The notes under the pieces were generated by a model. It saw nothing but the letters and a program-made list of their open reading frames with translations. It had not been told where the DNA came from and made no database searches. Of a stretch of DNA of 42,811 bases, positions 36,535 through 42,811 are shown piece by piece. Location of the stretch: NCBI GenBank assembly GCA_023248635.1, contig JAHFED010000052.1, forward strand, positions 1 to 42,811. The letters are read 5' to 3'. Position 1 is the stretch's first letter. Each line of letters starts with the position of its first letter. Source of the DNA: Myxococcales bacterium (GTDB lineage Bacteria > Myxococcota > UBA727 > VGSZ01). The position numbers and the translations under genes were made by a program.

Positions 36535-37088
36535 CCTGCGCGGGCGAGGGCTTGGCTCACGAGGTTCGCCACATTGGCCGAGGGGTGAAAGCCGCCCAGC
36601 ACGACGTCGACGCGGGCCAGGATCTTGTCTGCCAGGGCAGAAACCGCGGGGTCGGTGGCGCCGCGGGACAGGGCGATGACGTCGTCGAGCAAGGAGTCTG
36701 CACCGTGCAGCTCGATCCCCGCGCGACCGCGCGCGGGGAAGCAGTGGGCGTCTTCGATGGCGCCGGGCACCGCCAGCAAGGCTTCGCGCTCGAGGCGGGC
36801 ATCACCGCTCTTGAGATCGATGTGGATGTCGCCCTGAAACTCGGAGGCGGCCTTGGCCCACTCCCGGCTCGAACGGTTGGCCTGCTCGACGGAGCCGTGC
36901 ACCTTGAAGCCCTGCTTTGCAGAAGCAGCGACGCCGTCGTCGCGGTAGCGGTGGTAGGCTTGGGTGGTCTGGGCCGCGAACAAAGGGTCGCGCGCCGCCG
37001 CCAGCAATGCAGGTGTGCGTGGATCCTTGGTGCTCGCGGTGGGCACACGAGCAGGGAGGGTGCCGGAGGCAGAGCGCACGCTGGTCAT
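36516..37088 (-). CDS. Hypothetical protein whose C-terminus is encoded by repeat F
   Basis: 190 residues from the ATG at 37088. No recognised domain. The protein has a disordered basic N-terminus (about 35 residues), then helical segments such as RDPLFAAQTTQAYHRYRDDGVAAS and KILARVDVVLGG. The central strand-like part is FQGDIHIDLKSGDARLE. The end ALARAGHPASA and the stop fall inside module IV of repeat copy F, so the repeat contributes six residues and the termination codon. The longer open frame upstream is antisense to the next gene. Coding status is supported by codon use and a good hydrophobic pattern, but no function can be proposed. Confidence 0.6.
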   Translation of the reverse strand: MTSVRSASGTLPARVPTASTKDPRTPALLAAARDPLFAAQTTQAYHRYRDDGVAASAKQGFKVHGSVEQANRSSREWAKAASEFQGDIHIDLKSGDARLEREALLAVPGAIEDAHCFPARGRAGIELHGADSLLDDVIALSRGATDPAVSALADKILARVDVVLGGFHPSANVANLVSQALARAGHPASA

Positions 37089-37144
37089 GGCCCAGCGTAC
37101 CTCAGGCGACGGCCCGCCCGGATCCCGCCCCGCAGATCGGGGCC

Positions 37145-38326
37145 TCAGGTCGCGGGCAGAGGCTCTGCCGGAGCCAAGGCCGTCGTCGTCGTCGTCGTCG
37201 TTGACCTGCTGGTGGTGCGCAGCGTGGGCAGGAGTGTGAGCGCGAGGGCCCCCAGACCAAAGAGCACGACGGCCAGCGTGATCAGCGCGCCGATCACGGG
37301 GATTCGGATCATGAGCACCAAAACCACCAGGGCGAGGAGCATGGGTCCGACCTCGCTGCGCGGGGAGCGCCCCAAGCGTTTGAGGGTCGCGGTCCCGACG
37401 AAGGCGGCCACCAAGGGGAAGGTCAGCAGGAGCGCGAGGGCGAAGAGCGACAGGCCAAAGAGGCCGAGCCACCAGCCGCCGACGACGGCGCCGACGACGA
37501 CGACCAGCCCCAAGACCACCGGCGCAACCACGAGGCCCAGGGCGCCGATGCCAGCGCTGCGTCCGGGGTGCACGCGCAGGTTCTCGAGGGTGCGCCCCGC
37601 AAAGCCGCGAAAGAGCAGCAGCCAGAGCAGGCCCAGGGCAAAGAGCCCCACGATCATCTGCAGTGTGACAACAACGCCGACAGCGGCGCGCGAAGGGTGG
37701 GAGATGGCAGCCGGGAGGAGGGCGCCGGCGACGCGGGAGCCGGGGTCGCGCCTCAAGGTGCCGTCGCCGGGGTAGCGAACATCGCCGCCGACGTTGGCGC
37801 CCCGTCCGAGTGCGAGCGCACCACCCGTCATCACGATCCCGCCTCCCACCGGTCCGTCGACGCGGAGATTGCCGGTGGCCGCAGCCACCCCACCGGCAAC
37901 GCTCCCGCTGAGGAGGGCTTCGCCGCCGGCCAGCAGCGCGTCGCCAGCGACGTCGCTGAGGATCATCACCGTGCCGCCCGCCACCGTCGCATCCCCGCCG
38001 ACGGGCCCGCGCAACCACAGGCGCCCACCGGCAGCGCGCACGTCGCCCCCGACGGGTCCAGCGACGTTGATCTCGCCACCTGCCGCCAGCACGTCGCCGC
38101 CCACTCGTCCATCGATGGTGATGGAGCCGCCAGCGGCCACGACATCGCCGACGACGATGCCGTGCACCAGAATGGTGGACCCGCTGACGTACAAGTTGCC
38201 GTGGATGGTTTCGGCGGCTTCGACGACGACCACCTCCCCGCTGCGCCACTCAGCGCGCGCGGCAGAGGCGGTGGTGACCGCCGCCAGCACAACCAGGACA
38301 GGCAAGGACACAGAGCGTGGAGACAT
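37145..38326 (-). CDS. Bactofilin-like membrane protein (polymer-forming repeat plus C-terminal helices)
   Basis: 393 residues. A signal peptide ends near AEW. Residues about 30-195 form a right-handed beta-helix pattern with repeats such as VGGDVLAAGGEINVAG, VGGDVRAAGGRLWLRG, VGGDATVAGGTVMILS and VAGDALLAGGEALLSG, which is the bactofilin-type layout. About five hydrophobic helices follow, and the end is a poly-Thr run from a (GTC)6 tract. Bactofilins are normally cytosolic; a secreted repeat fused to membrane helices is a known variant in Gram-negatives but its role is not established. GAGG precedes ATG 38326. A hairpin of the second repeat family lies 38 bases upstream. Confidence 0.82.
   Translation of the reverse strand: MSPRSVSLPVLVVLAAVTTASAARAEWRSGEVVVVEAAETIHGNLYVSGSTILVHGIVVGDVVAAGGSITIDGRVGGDVLAAGGEINVAGPVGGDVRAAGGRLWLRGPVGGDATVAGGTVMILSDVAGDALLAGGEALLSGSVAGGVAAATGNLRVDGPVGGGIVMTGGALALGRGANVGGDVRYPGDGTLRRDPGSRVAGALLPAAISHPSRAAVGVVVTLQMIVGLFALGLLWLLLFRGFAGRTLENLRVHPGRSAGIGALGLVVAPVVLGLVVVVGAVVGGWWLGLFGLSLFALALLLTFPLVAAFVGTATLKRLGRSPRSEVGPMLLALVVLVLMIRIPVIGALITLAVVLFGLGALALTLLPTLRTTSRSTTTTTTTALAPAEPLPAT
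37182..37199. repeat. (GTC)6 trinucleotide tract in the bactofilin-like gene
   Basis: Six GTC triplets in a row encode part of the terminal poly-Thr run on the minus strand. It is a candidate for length variation. Confidence 0.85.
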
Positions 38327-38363
38327 GGTGCACCTCGGCTCCCTCTCATCCCCTGCTCTATCA

Positions 38364-38414
38364 AAGACGCGCCGGCTGCTTGACCGTCGATCGTTCAAGC
38401 TGCCGCCGCGTCTT
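38364..38414 (-). repeat. AAGACGCG/CGCGTCTT hairpin upstream of the bactofilin-like gene (second repeat family)
   Basis: AAGACGCG (38364-38371) pairs perfectly with CGCGTCTT (38407-38414). Inside, GCTTGA and TCAAGC form a second stem. The element is upstream of the bactofilin-like start, as the other two copies are upstream of atpH and cpoB. The remaining bases of the 169-base gap 38327-38495 show nothing else. Confidence 0.7.
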
Positions 38415-38495
38415 GCACGTCGGTGCGTGGAGCGTGCGCCAAGAATCAAACGTCGACACTGCCAAGGGCCGGCAGCCCGCCGCGTTGGTGCACGC

Positions 38496-41400
38496 TCAGT
38501 TGTCGAGGTCGGGCGTAAAGCCGCGCCTCATGGTGTTCTCGGTGACCACGCGCGGATCGACGAAGAGCAAGAGGTAACCCGGACCGCCGGCCTTGGTGCC
38601 GATGCCGCTCATGCCGAAGCCGCCGAAGGGCTGCCGCTCGACGAGGGCGCCGGTGCTGCCGCGGTTCAAATAGAGGTTGCCCACGCGGAAGCGCTGGCGG
38701 GCCAGCTCCAGATGAGCGGGCGATCGCGAAAAGACCGCGCCGGTCAAGGCAAACTCGGTGCCGTTGGCGACGTCCAGTGCGGCTTCGAAGCTCTTCACGC
38801 GGTGCACCGCCAGCACCGGTCCAAAGAGCTCCTGCTGCATGAGCGCATGGCGCGCGTCTTTGACCGCAAAGAGCGCGGGGGGGACGAAGGTGCCGCCGGC
38901 GATGGCGGGACCGACGTACAATTTTTCGGCGCCGGGAGCGGGGTTTTCAATCACTGCCATCAGGCGAGCACGAGCTTCTTCGTCGACGACAGGAGGCAAG
39001 AAGGTACCGCAGTCGACGCCGGATCCCGTTGTCATTGATTTGGCCGCATCGACCAGACGGCGCGTGAAGGCATCAGCAACGGATTCGACGACCAACACGC
39101 GGGAGCAGGCCGAACATTTCTGGCCCGCGAAGCCGAAGGCCGACCGCAAGACACCGTGTACCGCTTCGTCGAGGTCGGCGTCGTCGTCGACGATGATGGC
39201 GTTCTTGCCCCCCATCTCGCACACGACGCGCTTGACCTGCGCTTGGCCCGGGAGGGTCTTTGCCGCCTGTTCGACGATGGCGAGCCCCACCGCCTTGCTG
39301 CCGGTGAAGGCAATTTGCGCGACACCAATGTGCGCGACCAGAGCTCGACCCACTTCTTCACCCAGACCCGGGAGGAAGTGGAAGACATCCTTTGGAAAGC
39401 CCACAGCCTTCATTTTTTCATAGAGACCAAAGGCCACCGCCGACGACTGCTCCGCAGGCTTCATGACGACGGTATTGCCGGCGACCAGCGCCGCCGTCGT
39501 CATGCCGCACAAGATTGCGAGAGGGAAATTCCAGGGTGCGATGATCGCCGCCACACCGCGTCCTTCATATGACAGTGTATTGTCCTCTCCAAAAATATTT
39601 CCCTGCTTCTTCGCCGCGAGCTCGCTCAGGGCATGGCGCGCGTAGTAGCGGCAGAAGTCCACCGCTTCGGCGACGTCGGCGTCGGCCTCCTTCCAGGTCT
39701 TGCCGACCTCGTGACACTGCAGGGCCGACATCTGATCGCGGTCGGCCTCGATGGCGTCGGCGAGCTTCTCGAGCAAGGCGCAGCGCTCGGGCAGCGGGGT
39801 ATCGCGCCAGGCGGGCCACGCAGCCTGGGCACGGACTACGGCGGCGTCGACGTCGGCGACGGTGGCGAGGGCTACGTCGGCGACCTTCAGCGTGGTCTGG
39901 TTGGGTGAGGGGCGGGCCTGGGTCGGGCGGCCGCTTTGCGTTTCGCCGCCGACGATGACGGGCACCGCGATGGGGAGCTTCTTGGTCAGAGTGACGATGG
40001 CGGCCTGGAACGAAGCGCGCTGGGCGGGCACGGTGAAGTCAGCGAGGGCGCAATTGACGAAGCGGGAACGCAGATCGCCCTTCGCCGGCAAGGGCATGCG
40101 CTCCATTTTCTCGGTCTGCTCGTTGGGAGCCAGGGGAGCGGAGGGGCGCACCAACAGCTTGCTGACGTCGACGTTGTCGTGGTGTGAGAGCTTCAGGAAT
40201 CCAGAATTGCTCGTGTTTTCCAGCAGGCGTCGCACCAGGTAGGCCATGCCGGGCAAGAGCTCACCGACGGGCGCATAGACGCGCACACGGTGACCGAGCC
40301 CGCGAAACACGGTGCGCTCGGGCTCGGCCATGCCGTAGAGCATCTGGGCTTCGACGGCGCGCTCGGGGAGGCGGAGCTCCTTGGCCAGCACCATGGCGTG
40401 GGTGAGGGAGCGCAGGTTGTGGCTGCCAAAGGCGGGTCCGAGGTGCTCGTGGTTCTCGAGCAAGAAGCGCGAGAGGCGCTCGTAGTTGGCGTCGGTGTCT
40501 GACTTGACCGCAAAGACGGGCGTCTCCCAACCCTGCTGCTTGGCGAGAACCGTTTCATAATCCCAGTACGCGCCTTTGACGAGCCGGATGGTAATGGGTG
40601 CGCCCCGGCTCTTGGCAATGGACAACAGTCGATCGGCATCCTTCGTCGACGACTTCAGATAGCCCTGAATAACGATGCCGACGTGGGGCCACGAGCGCAG
40701 CTCCGGCGACGTGACGATTTCTTCGAAGAGATCGTAGGTAATGTCGTGGTAGGCCCACTGCTCGAGATCGACGTTCAAGAAGACGTTTTTCTCCTTGGCG
40801 CGGAGAAACAACGGCATCACACGGGCCTTGAGCGCCGCGACGCTCCCGCGGGTGTCGACGGGGTCGATCTGGCTGAACATGGCCGAGATCTTGAGGCTGA
40901 CATTGGTGCGCGGGATCGGTCCCAAATGGTTGCGATCGATGACGTCGTCGGCGGGAAACTTCGCGACCTCGCTGGTCAGGTTCTCGACCAGATCGAAATA
41001 GCGGCGGGCGTAGACGTCGGCTTCGTCTTCGCTGACCGTCCCTTCGCCGAGGAGGTCGACGGTGAAGGCAATGCCGTCTTTGTGCAGCTTCTTCAGCTCG
41101 GGCAAGGCTTGCTTGGCGTCTTTGCCGATGATGAAGCGGTTGGCCATGCCTTCGATTTGGCCCTTCATGGTCGACTGCGCGATGCCGGCCGTGAGCCCCG
41201 TCGTCGCCGCCTTCAACGCCGTCGCGATGAGCCCGGGGAGCTCGCGCCCCTCTTTGAGCAGGTACTCCTTGATGTGCTGGGTGACCTGGTCCTTGGTCTT
41301 CAGCGTCGGAAAGACGTCGACGAAGCGGAACATGTCTACTTTGAAGCCGGGATCTTTCATGGCCCACTCGAGGATCGCACCCTCCCAGTACGCCTTGTTG

Positions 41401-41510
41401 AACACGCCGGGGGTCTCGCCCTTCATCTTCTCAAAGAGGGCAGCGCCTGCTTTCTGGATCTCTTGATCGAGGAGCTCGGCTCCTTTGCGATCAGTGTTCG
41501 ACGACGACAT
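38496..41510 (-). CDS. putA: Bifunctional proline dehydrogenase / delta-1-pyrroline-5-carboxylate dehydrogenase PutA
   Basis: 1004 residues, the short PutA type without an N-terminal DNA-binding domain. Residues about 60-470 are the FAD-dependent proline dehydrogenase barrel (SLKISAMFSQIDPVD, VDLEQWAYHDIT, RLVKGAYWDYE, FGSHNLRSL). The rest is the NAD-dependent aldehyde dehydrogenase: GRGVAAIIAPWNFPLAI, EMGGKNAIIVDDDAD, the catalytic C799 in FAGQKCSAC, and ELFGPVLAVHRV. Together they oxidise proline to glutamate with channelled P5C. ATG 41510 has a GAGGTG site. A short patch at 39571-39600 has only 10 G/C of 30 bases. It is divergent from the PEGA lipoprotein gene. Confidence 0.96.
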   Translation of the reverse strand: MSSSNTDRKGAELLDQEIQKAGAALFEKMKGETPGVFNKAYWEGAILEWAMKDPGFKVDMFRFVDVFPTLKTKDQVTQHIKEYLLKEGRELPGLIATALKAATTGLTAGIAQSTMKGQIEGMANRFIIGKDAKQALPELKKLHKDGIAFTVDLLGEGTVSEDEADVYARRYFDLVENLTSEVAKFPADDVIDRNHLGPIPRTNVSLKISAMFSQIDPVDTRGSVAALKARVMPLFLRAKEKNVFLNVDLEQWAYHDITYDLFEEIVTSPELRSWPHVGIVIQGYLKSSTKDADRLLSIAKSRGAPITIRLVKGAYWDYETVLAKQQGWETPVFAVKSDTDANYERLSRFLLENHEHLGPAFGSHNLRSLTHAMVLAKELRLPERAVEAQMLYGMAEPERTVFRGLGHRVRVYAPVGELLPGMAYLVRRLLENTSNSGFLKLSHHDNVDVSKLLVRPSAPLAPNEQTEKMERMPLPAKGDLRSRFVNCALADFTVPAQRASFQAAIVTLTKKLPIAVPVIVGGETQSGRPTQARPSPNQTTLKVADVALATVADVDAAVVRAQAAWPAWRDTPLPERCALLEKLADAIEADRDQMSALQCHEVGKTWKEADADVAEAVDFCRYYARHALSELAAKKQGNIFGEDNTLSYEGRGVAAIIAPWNFPLAILCGMTTAALVAGNTVVMKPAEQSSAVAFGLYEKMKAVGFPKDVFHFLPGLGEEVGRALVAHIGVAQIAFTGSKAVGLAIVEQAAKTLPGQAQVKRVVCEMGGKNAIIVDDDADLDEAVHGVLRSAFGFAGQKCSACSRVLVVESVADAFTRRLVDAAKSMTTGSGVDCGTFLPPVVDEEARARLMAVIENPAPGAEKLYVGPAIAGGTFVPPALFAVKDARHALMQQELFGPVLAVHRVKSFEAALDVANGTEFALTGAVFSRSPAHLELARQRFRVGNLYLNRGSTGALVERQPFGGFGMSGIGTKAGGPGYLLLFVDPRVVTENTMRRGFTPDLDN

Positions 41511-41667
41511 GGACACCTCGGAGCCCACGCGAGCATCGCGCCCCTCGTCCTGCAAGGGCTTGTCGGCTGTCCGAGGGCGATGCGCTGTCCTGCCAGCCGG
41601 CCGCCCTGGGGATTGATCACCGAGTCCGGGCGTAGCCGGGTCGCCGGCCCCATGACACGATCCCGCC

Positions 41668-41967
41668 ATGCGCGCAGCCGTCGTCGTCGTAGCCTTCTTT
41701 CTCGCTTGCGAGGCCCCTCCGCCGGCTGCGCTGCCCCCCGCGGGACGCGGCGCCGCCGACATCACCATCTTGACCCAACCCCCCGGCGCCGCCGTCGTCG
41801 TCGACGGCCAACCCCAGGGTCAAGCGCCGGTCACGCTGAAGCTCAACCCCGGACCCCATCGTCTGCGGGCTTCGCTCAACGGCTACTACCCAGCACCCGA
41901 GACCAAGATCGTCGTCGAGCGCGGCACCCCAGCGACCCACACCCTGCCGCTGGTCGCGTCCCACTGA
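41668..41967 (+). CDS. PEGA-domain lipoprotein
   Basis: 99 residues. A signal ending in the lipobox FLAC is followed by a short Pro/Ala spacer and one PEGA domain: ITILTQPPGAAVVVDGQPQG, then APVTLKLNPGPHRLRASLNGYYP and ETKIVVERG. PEGA domains are surface-associated beta folds often fused to kinases, as in the kinase gene of this window, but here the domain stands alone. Partner unknown. It is followed by priA after 14 bases. Confidence 0.85.
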   Translation: MRAAVVVVAFFLACEAPPPAALPPAGRGAADITILTQPPGAAVVVDGQPQGQAPVTLKLNPGPHRLRASLNGYYPAPETKIVVERGTPATHTLPLVASH

Positions 41968-41981
41968 ACGACGCAGCACCC

Positions 41982-42811
41982 ATGCTCATCGAGGTTGCTG
42001 TTCTGCGCGCCGCCGTCGACGGCCCCCTGGTTTGGGCGGTGCCCGAGGCCTTGCGGGGCCGAGCCCTGATCGGTGTGCGGGTGGTCGTCCCGCTCGCCGG
42101 CAAGCCGACCACAGGCGTGATCGTCGGTTTCGCCCCTGCCCTCGAAGCAGGCATCACCCCCAAGCTGGTCAGCGAAATTCTCGACGTCGAACCCGTCATC
42201 GACCTCGCTCAGCTGGCCCTCGCGCGCTTCGTGGGCCGCTACTACGAGTGCGCGTTGTCAGACGCCCTGCGGCTGGTGCTCCCACCCGACACCGAAAACG
42301 CCCCTCGTCGACGTTTTCGGCTGAGCGAGCGCGGTGAACGGGCGCGGGTGTTTTTTCACAGCGAGGGACTCAACCCCGCCGACGTCGCCCTCCTGCAGAT
42401 CTTTGCCGACAACACCGTGCTCGAGGAGAGTCGCCTCAAGCGCTCCGCCGGCACCCCCGCGCGCTTGCGAAAGCTCGTCGACAAAGGGCTCCTCGATGAG
42501 GTCAAGGCCAGCCGACCCATTTCTCGGATCCAGACCACCGAGACCCTGACGCCCCTGGCCGGTGGTCGCGACATTCCCAAAGCCGCGCGCGCGCTGCGAG
42601 CCCTCGAGGCCTGGCTGCAGGCCTTCGTCGTCGAGCACGCGCGATCACCCACCCTCGCTGAAGCCAACGCCGCCGTCGGCGACGCCCGCGCCAAAGCCAC
42701 CAAGCTGCAAGAGCTCGGACGCATCAGCCTGCAGAGCCAAACGCGGGATCCCCTGCGACCCGCCCTCCAACTCGACGGCAAGGGCCCCGCAGCGTCGTTG
42801 ACACAAGCCCA
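41982..42811 (+). CDS. priA: Primosomal replication protein N' (PriA), N-terminal part
   Basis: The first 276 residues of PriA, the helicase that reloads the replisome at stalled forks. The 3'-DNA-binding domain is recognisable (LIEVAVLRAAVDGPLVWAVP, GVRVVVPLAGKPTTGVIVG, then ALARFVGRYYECALSDALRLVLP). A winged-helix-like part follows, and the window ends at SLTQA, where the helicase domain should begin. The helicase motifs and zinc cluster are beyond the edge. It may share a transcript with the PEGA gene 14 bases upstream. Confidence 0.85.
   Translation, partial: MLIEVAVLRAAVDGPLVWAVPEALRGRALIGVRVVVPLAGKPTTGVIVGFAPALEAGITPKLVSEILDVEPVIDLAQLALARFVGRYYECALSDALRLVLPPDTENAPRRRFRLSERGERARVFFHSEGLNPADVALLQIFADNTVLEESRLKRSAGTPARLRKLVDKGLLDEVKASRPISRIQTTETLTPLAGGRDIPKAARALRALEAWLQAFVVEHARSPTLAEANAAVGDARAKATKLQELGRISLQSQTRDPLRPALQLDGKGPAASLTQA

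Noticed and set aside
36516-38249. 577-residue minus-strand frame upstream of the hypothetical gene
   Set aside because: Residues before the ATG at 37088 are in a different frame of the bactofilin-like gene and read as Arg-rich shadow sequence.

Overview
The window is GC-rich chromosomal DNA with dense gene packing. It looks like a Gram-negative bacterium of the old Deltaproteobacteria, probably Myxococcota or a relative. That is an inference from a Ser/Thr kinase with an HRDISPDN-type loop and a PEGA tail, a second PEGA lipoprotein, a secreted protein with a MYXO-CTERM-like tail, a Cys-rich Pal, many lipoproteins and an F-type ATPase with two b-type subunits. No rRNA, tRNA, CRISPR array or transposase gene was recognised. 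Both window edges cut the chromosome; priA runs off the right edge.

Layout. 1-2634 (+): M61 aminopeptidase and a HAD-IB phosphatase. 3268-5376 (-): transketolase, with a three-way-junction-like structure just past its stop. 5560-8302: beta-carbonic anhydrase (+), an unknown protein (-) and a secreted seven-repeat propeller lipoprotein (+). 8550-11140 (+): an arginase/agmatinase-family enzyme, then a rhomboid and a site-2 (M50) protease that overlap by one base. 11254-17941 (-): a lipoprotein, a glycosyltransferase, an O-antigen ligase/TPR protein, rlmH and a MYXO-CTERM-like protein. 18360-23848 (-): a soluble FtsH-like AAA-M41 protease, a Ser/Thr kinase-PEGA protein and an OmpA-like lipoprotein. 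24284-27652 (+): ATP synthase b', b, delta and alpha, with no gamma/beta/epsilon following. 28018-33358 (-): a YfhO-like membrane protein, a GT2 glycosyltransferase, a small lipoprotein and a MATE exporter. 33670-36322 (+): pal, cpoB and a protein built of seven 21-residue repeats. 36516-41510 (-): an unknown protein, a bactofilin-like membrane protein and PutA. 41668-42811 (+): a PEGA lipoprotein and the start of priA.

The most unusual content is non-coding. A composite element of up to about 220 bp, made of four successive hairpins, occurs at six loci (2632, 8300, 11188, 18005, 27650, 36320), always in the same orientation on the window. At four of them its first three bases are the TGA stop codon of the upstream gene; at 36320 its far end also supplies the last codons and stop of the convergent gene. 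Copies have lost or duplicated whole hairpin modules while keeping the stems. A second, smaller hairpin family (AAGACGC/GCGTCTT) occurs at three loci, each just upstream of a gene start. A third palindrome sits in frame, in tandem, inside the linker of the kinase gene. A REP-like GGGTGAGGG hairpin lies next to one composite element. Several conserved genes also carry short AT-richer patches.

Functionally the window mixes housekeeping (tkt, rlmH, atp, priA, putA) with cell-envelope biology: Tol-Pal parts, lipoproteins, surface-polysaccharide enzymes and three kinds of membrane-linked or AAA protease. No classical defence or biosynthetic cluster was seen.
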